NCBI GenBank assembly: GCA_019449595.1 | Contig: JAGRPL010000004.1 | Location: 868,001-932,000, forward strand | Direction of reading: 5' to 3' | Length of the DNA stretch: 64,000 nucleotides | From: Rhodoferax sp. | GTDB lineage: Bacteria; Pseudomonadota; Gammaproteobacteria; Burkholderiales; Burkholderiaceae_C | Part shown: one piece after another, positions 17,516-26,471 of the stretch | Position numbering within the stretch: the first letter of the stretch is position 1 | Layout of the letters: each line of letters begins with the position of its first letter | The notes under the pieces: generated by a model | Told to the model about the DNA's origin: nothing | The model's input: the letters and a program-made list of their open reading frames with translations, nothing else | Databases searched by the model: none | Translations under genes and position numbers: made by a program

Positions 17516-18913
17516 ATGAACACCTCCGTCGATACCGCCCACATCCAGTCGCTGGACAGCGCCCACTTCCTGCACCCCTTCACCGATTTCAAGGACCTCA
17601 ACACGCGCGGGGCCAAGGTGATTACCCGGGCGCAGGACATTTACGTCTGGGATTCCGAGGGCAACCGTTTTCTGGATGCCATGAGCGGCCTGTGGTGCGT
17701 CAACGTGGGCTACGGCCGCCAGGAACTGGCCGATGCCGCGCACCGGCAGATGATGACGCTGCCGTACTACAACAGCTTCTTCCAGACGACCAATGTGCCG
17801 GCCGCGACCCTGGCGGCCCGGCTAGCCTCGCTGGCTCCCCCGGTGAGAGAGCGCAGCTTCCAGCATGTCTTCTACTCGTCCAGCGGGAGTGAGAGCAATG
17901 ACTCCAATGTGCGCATGGTGCGCCGCTACTGGGACTTGCTGGGCCAGCCCCAGCGCAAGGTAATCATCGGGCGCATCAATGGCTATCACGGCAGCACCAT
18001 GGCAGGGGCGTCCCTGGGGGGCATGGGCGGCATGCACGCGCAGGGGGACTTGCCCCTGCCCAATTTCACCCACATCGGGCAACCCTATTTCTATGAAAAC
18101 GGATGGCCCGGCGAGACGCCAGACGACTTTGGCCGGCGTGCGGCGGGTTGGCTGGAGAGCCGGATTCTGGAGTTGGGTGCCGAAAAGGTAGCCGCCTTCA
18201 TCGCCGAGCCGGTGCAGGGGGCGGGTGGGGTGATCATTCCGCCGTCGACCTACTGGCCGGAGATCCAGCGCATTGTCGACAAGTACGGCATCTTGCTCAT
18301 TAGCGACGAGGTGATTTGCGCGTTTGGCCGCCTGGGCCACTGGTTTGCCTACGAGAAATTCGGCTACAAGCCCGACCTGGTCACGTTCGCCAAGGCGGTG
18401 ACCAGCGGTTACATCCCCCTGGGGGGCGTCATGGTGGGCAACCGCGTGGCCGAGGTGCTGATTGACCAGGGTGGGGAGTTCGCCCACGGCTACACCTACA
18501 GCGGCCACCCGGTCGCCTGTGCCGTGGCCCTGGCCAACCTGGACATCATGGAGCGGGAACAGCTGCCCCAGCGTGTGCGGGACGACGTCGGGCCATACCT
18601 GGCGCAGCGGTTTGCCGAACTCAACGCCCACCCCCTGGTAGGCGAGGCGCAGACCTGCGGCTTTGTGGGGGGACTGCTGCTGGTGCGCGACAAGCTGGCC
18701 CGGCAGGGCTTCGACCCCGCCCTGGCCGTTGGCATGCGCTGCCGTAGCCATTGCTTCAAGAACGGGCTGGTCATGCGGGCGGTGGGGGACCGCATGATCA
18801 TTGCCCCGCCGCTGGTGATGACGCGGGACCAGATCGATGAAATGATGGGGCTCATCGTGCGCTGCCTGGACGATACCCTGGCCGAGCTGCGTGCGGCCGG
18901 CCAGTTTGAATAG
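17516..18913 (+). CDS. Class III aminotransferase, putrescine/omega-amino acid-pyruvate type
   Basis: A 465-residue PLP enzyme of the class III (ornithine/omega-amino acid) family. Lys293 in TFAKAVTSGY is the Schiff-base lysine. Other features are SGSESNDSN, NGYHGST, the acidic DEVICAFGRLG and GYTYSGHPVACA. The family matches SpuC-type putrescine-pyruvate aminotransferases or beta-alanine-pyruvate aminotransferases, and location between the puuA-like and transporter genes favours a polyamine role. It starts 32 bases after the previous gene. ATG 17516 fits the family N-terminus, and the frame is open further upstream inside the previous gene. Confidence 0.9.
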   Translation: MNTSVDTAHIQSLDSAHFLHPFTDFKDLNTRGAKVITRAQDIYVWDSEGNRFLDAMSGLWCVNVGYGRQELADAAHRQMMTLPYYNSFFQTTNVPAATLAARLASLAPPVRERSFQHVFYSSSGSESNDSNVRMVRRYWDLLGQPQRKVIIGRINGYHGSTMAGASLGGMGGMHAQGDLPLPNFTHIGQPYFYENGWPGETPDDFGRRAAGWLESRILELGAEKVAAFIAEPVQGAGGVIIPPSTYWPEIQRIVDKYGILLISDEVICAFGRLGHWFAYEKFGYKPDLVTFAKAVTSGYIPLGGVMVGNRVAEVLIDQGGEFAHGYTYSGHPVACAVALANLDIMEREQLPQRVRDDVGPYLAQRFAELNAHPLVGEAQTCGFVGGLLLVRDKLARQGFDPALAVGMRCRSHCFKNGLVMRAVGDRMIIAPPLVMTRDQIDEMMGLIVRCLDDTLAELRAAGQFE

Positions 18914-19042
18914 AATACCCGGGGCAGTCGCTGGGGCACCGTTACGGGCCCGGATATTGCTTCGCACACGGGATGCGCGGACGCCAGGTCTGGCGAAGTG
19001 CTTCGTCGGTTTCTTACCTATGTTTCTGGAGTGTCAAACAAC

Positions 19043-20203
19043 ATGAAAAAACTCGCATTGGTTCTGGCCGTTTCGGCGGTCATGCTGGCTGCCTGCGGCA
19101 AAAAAGAGGAGCCTGTGGCAGCAGCGCCCGCGTCTACCCCTGTCGCCGCTGCGCCGGCTGCACCGGCGAATACCGAAGAGAAAGTGCTCAATATCTACAA
19201 CTGGCCCGACTACATTCCCGAAGGCATGATTGCGGCCTTCGAGAAGGAATCCGGCATCAAGGTCAACTACGACACGTTCGAGACCAACGAGGCGCTGCAA
19301 GCGAAGCTGGTTGCCGGCAACACCGGTTATGACATCGTGGTTCCGGGCACGGTGTTTGCCAAGTCCCAGATCGAAGGCGGCTTGCTGCAGCCGCTGGACA
19401 AATCCAAACTGAAGAACCTGTCCAACCTGGACCCCGCGCTGCTGGCCACCATGACCAAGGCCGACCCGGACAACAAGCACCTGGTGCCATGGGCCTGGAG
19501 CTTCACTACCGTGGGTATCAACAAGACCAAGGTCGAGAAGGCACTGGCCGGCATGCCCATGCCTGAAAATGCCTGGGACCTGGTGTTCAACCCCAAGTAC
19601 ACCGCCAAGCTGAAGTCCTGCGGCATTGCCTACCTGGACTCGCCCACCGAAATCCTGCCCGCAGCATTGCACTACATCGGCAAGGACGCCTATTCCAACA
19701 ACGCCGATGACTACAAGGCGGCCGCGGCCATGCTGGCCAAGGTGCGCAAGGACGTGCGCATGTTCAGCGCCACCATGATCGATGACATCGCAGGTGGCAA
19801 GGCGTGCGCGGCCATCGGCTGGGCTGGCGACATCAACATCGCCGCGGGCCGCGCCAAGGAGAACGGTTCCAAGGAGGTGATCGAGGCCTTGCTGCCGAGC
19901 ACCGGCGCGCTGATCTTCATCGACTCGATCGCGCTGACCAAGGACGCCAAGCATCCCAACAACGCGTATGCGTTCATCGATTTCTATCTGCGCGCCGAGA
20001 ACGCCGCCCGGATGGCCAACGAAATGTCCTACAACACCGGCAACAAGGGTGCCGTGGACAAGGTCAAGCCTGAAATCGCCAGCAACAAGACCATCTTCGT
20101 CGATGCCGATTACATGGCCAAGATGGTGCCGCCCAGCAGCTTCAGCAATGAAGCCCGCGAAGCGTTGGCCAACGCCTACAACGCCTTCAAGAAGGGCAAG
20201 TAA
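19043..20203 (+). CDS. potF: Polyamine ABC transporter, substrate-binding lipoprotein
   Basis: A 386-residue periplasmic binding protein of the PotD/PotF family. It has a lipoprotein signal (MKKLALVLAVSAVMLAAC, with LAAC as the lipobox), a low-complexity proline/alanine linker (about residues 23-45), then VLNIYNWPDYIPEGM, the conserved opening of the spermidine/putrescine-binding fold, and AWSFTTVGIN. A lipid anchor is less usual for a Gram-negative PotF. A 129-base gap separates it from the aminotransferase. A hairpin separates it from potG, which commonly lets the binding protein be made in excess over the transporter. Confidence 0.92.
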   Translation: MKKLALVLAVSAVMLAACGKKEEPVAAAPASTPVAAAPAAPANTEEKVLNIYNWPDYIPEGMIAAFEKESGIKVNYDTFETNEALQAKLVAGNTGYDIVVPGTVFAKSQIEGGLLQPLDKSKLKNLSNLDPALLATMTKADPDNKHLVPWAWSFTTVGINKTKVEKALAGMPMPENAWDLVFNPKYTAKLKSCGIAYLDSPTEILPAALHYIGKDAYSNNADDYKAAAAMLAKVRKDVRMFSATMIDDIAGGKACAAIGWAGDINIAAGRAKENGSKEVIEALLPSTGALIFIDSIALTKDAKHPNNAYAFIDFYLRAENAARMANEMSYNTGNKGAVDKVKPEIASNKTIFVDADYMAKMVPPSSFSNEAREALANAYNAFKKGK

Positions 20204-20224
20204 GCCCAGGGTTTGAGTGCCACC

Positions 20225-20262
20225 AAGGGCTGTTTGTACTGCGTGTATAGACAGCCCTTTTT
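20225..20262 (+). terminator. Hairpin with T-run between potF and potG
   Basis: AAGGGCTGT (20225-20233) pairs with ACAGCCCTT (20251-20259) across a 17-base loop and is followed by TTTTT. It probably acts as a partial terminator or a stabilising 3' end for the potF message, since the next gene continues in the same direction 31 bases later. Confidence 0.7.
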
Positions 20263-20292
20263 GCTGGCCCAGTCTTCAGCGGGAATCTTTCG

Positions 20293-21393
20293 ATGACAGC
20301 ACAAGCGGATAACGCGGGTTACCTGGTGACCGAAAAACTGGTTAAGCGCTTTGACGAGGCGCTGGCGGTGGACGAGGTATCGCTCTCCATCCGGCAGGGC
20401 GAGATCTTTGCCCTGCTGGGCAGCTCGGGGTGCGGCAAGTCCACCTTGCTGCGCATGCTGGCGGGTTTTGAGGCGCCCACTGCGGGACGCATTTTGCTGG
20501 GCGGGCAGGACGTCGCCAAGTTTCCTCCCTACAAGCGTCCGATCAACATGATGTTCCAGAGCTACGCCCTGTTTCCGCATCTGGACATCTGGGAGAACGT
20601 GGCCTTTGGCCTGAAGCGCGAGGGCTTGCCCAAGGACGAAATCCGCCAGCGCGTCGGCGAGATGCTGGATCTGGTGCAACTGGGGGCCTATGCCAAACGC
20701 AAGCCGCACCAGTTGTCGGGCGGGCAGCAGCAGCGTGTAGCGCTGGCGCGCAGCCTGGCCAAGCGGCCCAAGCTGCTGCTGCTGGACGAGCCTCTGGGCG
20801 CGTTGGACAAAAAACTGCGCGAGCAGACCCAGTTCGAGCTCGTCAACATCATCGAGAAAGTCGGTGTGACTTGCGTGATGGTGACGCACGACCAGGAGGA
20901 GGCCATGACCATGGCCAGCCGCATCGCCGTCATGAGCAAGGGCCGGGTGCTGCAGGTGGGAACGCCTGAAGAGGTGTACGAACACCCTGCCAACCGCTTT
21001 GTGGCGGACTTCATTGGCAACGTCAATATTTTTGAAGGCCGCTTGAGTGTGGACGAGCACGACCACTGCGCTGCCGTGACCGGCATTGGCGAGATCCACG
21101 TGGGGCACGGAGTCAGCGGTACGCTGAACATGCCGGTGGGCATCGCCGTGCGCCCGGAGAAGATCCATATCAGCAAGGTGCGCCCGGCTGTGGCCGTGAA
21201 CCTGTTTACCGGCAAGGTCAAGGAAATCGCGTATTTCGGTTCGTACAACACCTACATCGTGCTGGCCACCGATGGCACCCGGGTGAAGATCACCGAAGCC
21301 AACACCTCGCACCAGGAGCTCAGCGACATCACCTGGGAGGATGACGTGTATTTCTGGTGGGGCGACCGCTCCGCGATCGTGCTGCGCGACTGA
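20293..21393 (+). CDS. potG: Polyamine ABC transporter ATPase
   Basis: A 366-residue cytoplasmic ATPase that drives the PotH/PotI channel. Visible are Walker A GSSGCGKST, the Q-loop MMFQSYALFPH, signature LSGGQQQRVALARSLA, Walker B LLLLDEPLGALD, switch histidine in MVTHDQEEA, and a C-terminal TOBE domain (from about residue 245) that binds the partner. All catalytic elements are present. It is followed by potH after 11 bases. Specificity for putrescine rather than spermidine follows the PotFGHI resemblance and the neighbours, not direct evidence. Confidence 0.95.
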   Translation: MTAQADNAGYLVTEKLVKRFDEALAVDEVSLSIRQGEIFALLGSSGCGKSTLLRMLAGFEAPTAGRILLGGQDVAKFPPYKRPINMMFQSYALFPHLDIWENVAFGLKREGLPKDEIRQRVGEMLDLVQLGAYAKRKPHQLSGGQQQRVALARSLAKRPKLLLLDEPLGALDKKLREQTQFELVNIIEKVGVTCVMVTHDQEEAMTMASRIAVMSKGRVLQVGTPEEVYEHPANRFVADFIGNVNIFEGRLSVDEHDHCAAVTGIGEIHVGHGVSGTLNMPVGIAVRPEKIHISKVRPAVAVNLFTGKVKEIAYFGSYNTYIVLATDGTRVKITEANTSHQELSDITWEDDVYFWWGDRSAIVLRD

Positions 21394-21404
21394 GGCACTG
21401 CTCC

Positions 21405-22328
21405 ATGGCCCAACTGTCCTTTCCCATGCCAGGGCGCCGTTTTGTCATTGCGGTGCCCTATGCCTGGCTGGTGCTGTTTTTTCTGCTGCCCTTCCTCATC
21501 CTGCTGTACATCAGCTTCGTGGATATGGCGGGCGACATTCACCCCTTCAAGCCCATCTGGGACAGCACCACCGGCCTGCTCAAGCTGAAGTACGAGAACT
21601 ACGGGTCCATTTTCCGCAGCGCCGACGACGGTCTGCTGTTTCGCACCATCTACATCGAAGCCTACCTGCGTTCCATCTGGTACGCGCTGTGCACCGCCGT
21701 GCTCTGCCTGGTGATTGGATACCCCTTTGCCTACTTCATCGCCCGCTCGTCGCCCAGTGCGCGGCCGGCGCTGCTCATGATGGTCATGCTGCCGTTCTGG
21801 ACGTCGTTCCTGCTGCGGGTCTACGCCTGGAAGGGCATCCTGGCTGACCAGGGTGTGGTCAACCAGATGCTGATGGCCGTCGGGCTGATCAGCGAGCCCA
21901 TCCAGATGCTCTACACCAACATTTCCATGCTGGTGGGCATGACCTATGTGTACCTGCCCTTCATGGTGCTGCCGCTGTACGCCAACCTGGTCAAGATGGA
22001 TGTCCGTCTGCTGGAAGCAGCCTATGACCTGGGCACCACGCCGTTCAAGACCTTCTGGCTGGTGACGGTGCCCCTGTCCAAGGCCGGTATCGTCGCCGGT
22101 TTCATGCTGGTATTCATTCCGGCGGTGGGGGAGTTTGTGATTCCTTCGCTGCTGGGCGGGCCCGAGAACATCATGATTGGCCGGGTGGTCTGGGATGAGA
22201 TGTTCACCAGCAACAACTGGCCCCGGGCCACCGCGCTGGCGGTGGTGATGATTGCGCTCATCATCGTGCCGTTGGCCATCTACTACCACTACACCGGTGA
22301 CGGCCAGGACGCGTCCGGCAAGGCATGA
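21405..22328 (+). CDS. potH: Polyamine ABC transporter permease PotH-like
   Basis: A 307-residue inner-membrane permease with about six helices. The BPD-transport EAA loop reads EAAYDLGTTPFKTFWLVTVPLSKAGI (about residues 204-229 in two pieces) and contacts the ATPase. The N-terminus MAQLSFPMPGRRFVIAVPY resembles PotH. The start at 21405 lies directly after the potG stop. An upstream frame inside potG is not part of the protein. It pairs with the next permease. Confidence 0.92.
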   Translation: MAQLSFPMPGRRFVIAVPYAWLVLFFLLPFLILLYISFVDMAGDIHPFKPIWDSTTGLLKLKYENYGSIFRSADDGLLFRTIYIEAYLRSIWYALCTAVLCLVIGYPFAYFIARSSPSARPALLMMVMLPFWTSFLLRVYAWKGILADQGVVNQMLMAVGLISEPIQMLYTNISMLVGMTYVYLPFMVLPLYANLVKMDVRLLEAAYDLGTTPFKTFWLVTVPLSKAGIVAGFMLVFIPAVGEFVIPSLLGGPENIMIGRVVWDEMFTSNNWPRATALAVVMIALIIVPLAIYYHYTGDGQDASGKA

Positions 22329-22338
22329 GGCACTGGCA

Positions 22339-23190
22339 ATGAACGTCTGGTTGGCAAAGCATTTTGGCAAGGGCTGGATGGCCCTGGTGTACCTGTTCCT
22401 GTACCTGCCGCTGATATTCATGGTGGTGTTTTCGTTCAACAGCACCCGCCAGGATGCCCGCTTCACCGGCTTTTCCCTGCGCTGGTACGAGGCTCTGACA
22501 CGCGACACCAAGATCGTCGAGGGCTTCTGGCTGTCGGTTCAGGTGGCTTCGGTCACGGGGGTGTTGTCCGCCGTATTGGGCACCTTTGCCGCCTTCGTGC
22601 TGGTGCGCTACCGGCGTTTCCCGGGCCGCACCGTGTTCTCCGGCATGGTGAACGCGCCGCTGGTCATGCCGGAGGTGGTGATCGGACTGTCCCTGCTGCT
22701 GCTCATGGTGGGTGCGCAAAATCTGATGGGCTGGCCGGAGCGCGGCAAGCTGACCATCATCATGGGCCATACCCTGCTGGGCATGGCTTACGGCATGGTG
22801 GTGGTGCAGTCGCGCCTGCTGGAGGTGAACCGCTCACTGGAAGAGGCCGCCATGGACTTGGGGGCCAGGCCGCACGAGGTGTTTTTCCTGGTAACCCTGC
22901 CCAACATCGCGCAGGGCATTCTGGCGGCCTTCCTGCTTTCGTTCACCTTGTCGTTTGACGATGTGGTGATCTCCGAATTCCTGTCCGGCCCCGGCGTCAG
23001 CACCCTGCCGCAGGTCATCTTCAGCTATGCCCGCCGCGGCATCAACCCCACCATTTACGCCGCAGCCACCCTGTTGATTTCCACGGTGACAGCGGCCATC
23101 ATCAGCTACAGCGTGTGGGTAGCCCGCCAGACCCGCCGGCGGGAACGCGAAATTGCCGCGGCGGCCCGCGCCGAAAACGCGCCACGCTGA
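22339..23190 (+). CDS. potI: Polyamine ABC transporter permease PotI-like
   Basis: A 283-residue inner-membrane permease, the second half of the channel. The EAA loop includes EEAAMDLGARPHEVFFLVTL, and the family end-piece SFDDVVISEFLSGPGVSTLP is present near residue 210. Only 10 bases separate it from potH. The C-terminal tail is arginine-rich (RQTRRREREIAAAARAE). Together with potF, potG and potH it makes a complete importer. Confidence 0.92.
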   Translation: MNVWLAKHFGKGWMALVYLFLYLPLIFMVVFSFNSTRQDARFTGFSLRWYEALTRDTKIVEGFWLSVQVASVTGVLSAVLGTFAAFVLVRYRRFPGRTVFSGMVNAPLVMPEVVIGLSLLLLMVGAQNLMGWPERGKLTIIMGHTLLGMAYGMVVVQSRLLEVNRSLEEAAMDLGARPHEVFFLVTLPNIAQGILAAFLLSFTLSFDDVVISEFLSGPGVSTLPQVIFSYARRGINPTIYAAATLLISTVTAAIISYSVWVARQTRRREREIAAAARAENAPR

Positions 23191-23244
23191 CCCCGGCCGG
23201 GCGGGGTCGCCGGGTGTTGGCAGCAGAAAAACCGGGAGATGGAC

Positions 23245-24714
23245 ATGAGCGATCTGCAGTTTGATGGGCGTGCCGTCATCGGCGGCCAGCGTGTGGGCGC
23301 AGTGAGTGGCGCCACATTTGTATGCCTTTCGCCGGTGGACGGCCGCGTGCTCACCGAGGTGGCCCGATGCAGTGGCGCGGACATTGACCGCGCCGTCGTG
23401 GCAGCCCGTTCCGCATTTGACGATCGCCGCTGGTGCGGCCAAGCACCGGCGCAACGCAAGCGCGTCCTGATCCGCTTTGCCGAATTGCTGTTGAAGCATG
23501 GAGACGAGCTGGCGTTGATCGAGACGCTGGACATGGGCAAGCCCGTGCAGTACGCCCGCAAGGTCGACGTCAACAGCGCAGCCAACTGCATTCGCTGGTA
23601 TGGCGAAGCGGTGGACAAGGTGTATGGCGAAGTTGCGCCCACGGCCGACACGGCGCTGGCGCTCATCACGCACGAGCCGATGGGGGTTGTGGGTGCCATC
23701 GTTCCGTGGAACTACCCCATGATCATGGCGGCCTGGAAGATTGCACCGGCCTTGGCCGCAGGCAACTCCGTGGTGCTCAAGCCCAGCGAGAAATCGCCAC
23801 TCACAGCCCTGCGCATGGCTGATCTGGCCCTGGAGGCGGGCATTCCGGCGGGTGTATTCAATGTGGTGCCGGGCTTTGGTCCTGAGGCTGGGGCGCCCCT
23901 GGCATTGCATATGGATGTGGACTGCATCGCCTTCACCGGCTCCACCCGCGTGGGCAAGCAGATCCATGTCATGGCGGGCCAGAGCAACCTCAAGCGTGCC
24001 TGGACGGAGCTGGGCGGCAAGTCGCCCAACATCGTGTTCGCGGATTGTCCCGACCTGGACCAGGCCGTCAAGGCGGCCATTCACAGCATCTTTTTCAACC
24101 AGGGCCAGAGCTGCAACGCACCCTCGCGCCTCTATGTGCAAGCTGGCATCAAAGAGCGTTTTCTGGAAAAGGCCCTGGCGCTTGTGCCTGGTTATGCGCC
24201 AGCCAATCCCTTGCTTGCGGATACGGTCATGGGGGCCCTGGTGGACCCGGCGCAGATGGACACGGTCTTGCGTTACATCGAAAGCGGCAAGGCTCAGGGC
24301 GCCCGCCTGGTTGCCGGCGGCGAACAGGTGTTGCGCGAGACGGGAGGCTGTTACGTGCAGCCAACCATTTTTGACGACGTGAACCGTGACATGGCAATTG
24401 CCCGGGAGGAAATCTTTGGCCCGGTGCTGTCCGTCCTGGCATTCACCGATACGGCGGAGGTGGTGCGTGAAGCCAATGCCAGTGTCTACGGCCTGCAGGC
24501 TGCGGTCTGGACCCGTGACCTGAACAAGGCCCATGGCGTGGCGCGGGCTTTGCGCGCCGGCACCGTGCACGTCAACCAGTACGACGAAGACGACATGACT
24601 GTGCCCTTTGGCGGTTTCCGGCAAAGCGGGGTAGGGCGCGACAAATCCCTGCACGCGTTCGACAAATACACCGAGACCAAGACGACCTGGATTCGCATTG
24701 ACAGCCCGCTGTGA
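23245..24714 (+). CDS. puuC: Aldehyde dehydrogenase, PuuC-like
   Basis: A 489-residue NAD(P)-dependent aldehyde dehydrogenase. Glu255 in WTELGGKSPN and Cys290 in NQGQSCNAPSR are the expected catalytic residues. GFRQSGVGRDKS near the end is conserved in gamma-glutamyl-gamma-aminobutyraldehyde and aminobutyraldehyde dehydrogenases. I chose the ATG at 23245 because GGGAG lies six bases before it, while the ATG at 23239 abuts that site. It ends the polyamine cluster, where it would oxidise the aldehyde made by the aminotransferase. The exact aldehyde is inferred from the neighbours. Confidence 0.9.
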   Translation: MSDLQFDGRAVIGGQRVGAVSGATFVCLSPVDGRVLTEVARCSGADIDRAVVAARSAFDDRRWCGQAPAQRKRVLIRFAELLLKHGDELALIETLDMGKPVQYARKVDVNSAANCIRWYGEAVDKVYGEVAPTADTALALITHEPMGVVGAIVPWNYPMIMAAWKIAPALAAGNSVVLKPSEKSPLTALRMADLALEAGIPAGVFNVVPGFGPEAGAPLALHMDVDCIAFTGSTRVGKQIHVMAGQSNLKRAWTELGGKSPNIVFADCPDLDQAVKAAIHSIFFNQGQSCNAPSRLYVQAGIKERFLEKALALVPGYAPANPLLADTVMGALVDPAQMDTVLRYIESGKAQGARLVAGGEQVLRETGGCYVQPTIFDDVNRDMAIAREEIFGPVLSVLAFTDTAEVVREANASVYGLQAAVWTRDLNKAHGVARALRAGTVHVNQYDEDDMTVPFGGFRQSGVGRDKSLHAFDKYTETKTTWIRIDSPL

Positions 24715-25058
24715 GAGCTGGCCCCCGCACCGCACGGTCAGCCCTACACCGGTGTACTGACACCCGCATTACCGGCGGACGCCGTTCAGGGTCAAATGCA
24801 TTTTTTATGATGCGTTTTTATGTTTCACAATATAAAAAACAAGGTAACCGACGTCAGCGAATTACTTCCCATCAAGAAAATAATGATTTCACATGGCGAA
24901 TGCGGCTTCTTAAGTAGTTGATTTGCATGAAAAAATATTTATGTCTTATATAAGACATAAGATGCAATTTGTGTCTTATATAAGACTAGAATAACCCTGC
25001 CTGCCGCGTGACGCCGCAACCGTCCAGGCATCAACTTTTTTAACTACGGAGTGTTTTC
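24715..25058. other. AT-rich promoter region of aceA (344 bases)
   Basis: No gene is supported. The stretch is much lower in GC than its surroundings from about 24790 onward. It contains the two palindromes described separately and a TAGAAT hexamer at 24987-24992 that could serve as the -10 of aceA. The last part holds the leader, with GGAG just upstream of the aceA start. Confidence 0.6.
24939..24986 (+). promoter_or_regulatory. Two operator-like palindromes upstream of aceA
   Basis: The first site (24939-24960) is a perfect 22-base palindrome with core GTCTTATATAAGAC. The second (24973-24986) is the same 14-base core. Their centres are 30 bases apart, about three DNA turns, so two bound dimers would lie on the same face. 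The symmetry and size fit a dimeric repressor, for example of the GntR class, that controls the glyoxylate shunt. The regulator is not in this window. They overlap the likely promoter, which suggests repression. Confidence 0.75.
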
Positions 25059-26375
25059 ATGACGACTCAAACCCGCGAACAACAAATCGCCGCCCTCGAA
25101 AAAGACTGGGCCACCAACCCCCGCTGGAAAGGTGTCAAGCGCGGCTATTCCGCAGCTGACGTCGTGCGTCTGCGCGGTAGCCTGCAGCCCGAGTACACGC
25201 TGGCCAAGCGCGGCGCTGAAAAGCTGTGGGAAAAAGTGAACGGCGGCGCCAAGAAGGGTTACGTCAATGCTTTCGGCGCGATCTCTGCTGGCCAAGCCAT
25301 GCAGCAAGCCAAGGCCGGCCTGGAGGCTGTGTACCTGTCGGGCTGGCAAGTCGCCGCTGACGGCAACACGTCGGAAACCATGTACCCCGACCAGTCGCTG
25401 TACGCTTACGACTCTGTGCCCACCATGGTGCGCCGCATCAACAACACGTTCAAGCGCGCGGACGAAATCCAGTGGGGCCGTGGCATCAACCCCGGTGACA
25501 AGGAATTCATCGACTTCTTCCTGCCTATCGTTGCTGACGCAGAAGCCGGTTTCGGTGGCGTGTTGAACGCATTCGAACTGATGAAGAACATGATCGCCAA
25601 CGGCGCTGCCGGCGTTCACTTCGAAGACCAGCTGGCTGCCGTGAAGAAGTGCGGCCACATGGGCGGCAAGGTTCTGGTTCCCACACGCGAAGCGATCGAG
25701 AAGCTGATCTCCGCACGTTTCGCTGCTGACACCATGGGCGTGCCCACCATCATTCTGGCCCGTACCGACGCAGAAGCTGCAAACCTGATCACCAGCGACT
25801 ACGACGCCAACGACAAGCCCTTCATCACCGGCGAGCGCACGCAAGAAGGTTTCTACCGCGTCAAGAACGGTCTGGAGCAATCCATCAGCCGTGGCGTGGC
25901 TTACGCTCCCTACGCCGACCTGGTGTGGTGCGAAACTGGCGTGCCGGACATCGGCTTTGCCCGTGAGTTCGCGCAGGCCGTGCACGCTGCTTGCCCCGGC
26001 AAGCTGTTGTCGTACAACTGCTCGCCTTCCTTCAACTGGAAGAAGAACCTCAGCGAGAAGCAGATCGCTTCCTTCCAGGAAGACCTGTCGGCACTGGGTT
26101 ACAAGTACCAGTTCATCACGCTGGCCGGTATCCACATCAACTGGTTCAACACGTTCCAGTTCGCCCACGCTTACGCCCAGGGCGAAGGCATGAAGCACTA
26201 CACCGAAATGGTGCAAGAACCCGAATTCGCTGCCCGCGACAAGGGTTACACCTTCGTGTCGCACCAGCAGGAAGTGGGTGTTGGTTACTTTGACGACGTC
26301 ACCACAGTGATCCAGGGTGGCACTTCCTCCGTGAAGGCCCTGACCGGTTCTACCGAAGAAGAGCAGTTCCACTAA
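25059..26375 (+). CDS. aceA: Isocitrate lyase
   Basis: It splits isocitrate to succinate and glyoxylate, the first step of the glyoxylate shunt used on acetate and fatty acids. At 438 residues it is the standard size. The signature KKCGH lies at residues 196-200 with the catalytic Cys198, preceded by GVHFEDQLA. It stands alone behind an unusually symmetric operator region and ends with two tandem hairpins. Codon use leans to the highly expressed type. No malate synthase gene lies nearby. Confidence 0.98.
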   Translation: MTTQTREQQIAALEKDWATNPRWKGVKRGYSAADVVRLRGSLQPEYTLAKRGAEKLWEKVNGGAKKGYVNAFGAISAGQAMQQAKAGLEAVYLSGWQVAADGNTSETMYPDQSLYAYDSVPTMVRRINNTFKRADEIQWGRGINPGDKEFIDFFLPIVADAEAGFGGVLNAFELMKNMIANGAAGVHFEDQLAAVKKCGHMGGKVLVPTREAIEKLISARFAADTMGVPTIILARTDAEAANLITSDYDANDKPFITGERTQEGFYRVKNGLEQSISRGVAYAPYADLVWCETGVPDIGFAREFAQAVHAACPGKLLSYNCSPSFNWKKNLSEKQIASFQEDLSALGYKYQFITLAGIHINWFNTFQFAHAYAQGEGMKHYTEMVQEPEFAARDKGYTFVSHQQEVGVGYFDDVTTVIQGGTSSVKALTGSTEEEQFH

Positions 26376-26393
26376 GCTGCTTGCGAGGCCGAC

Positions 26394-26457
26394 AGAGCGT
26401 AAAATTACGCTCTTTCGGCGTCCCGTTTCAAAGCGCGGCTTGTCCGCGCTTTTTTAT
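26394..26457 (+). terminator. Tandem hairpins after aceA
   Basis: The first stem pairs AGAGCGTAA (26394-26402) with TTACGCTCT (26405-26413). The second pairs AAAGCGCGG (26430-26438) with CCGCGCTTT (26444-26452), then TTTTATTTT. The second is a standard intrinsic terminator for aceA and lies just before thrS. Confidence 0.85.
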
Positions 26458-26471
26458 TTTCCGTGCAAACC

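Noticed and set aside
24723-24900. Possible small gene in the gap before aceA
   Set aside because: Short open frames exist, but none has a ribosome site or plausible protein character, and base composition is that of a regulatory region.
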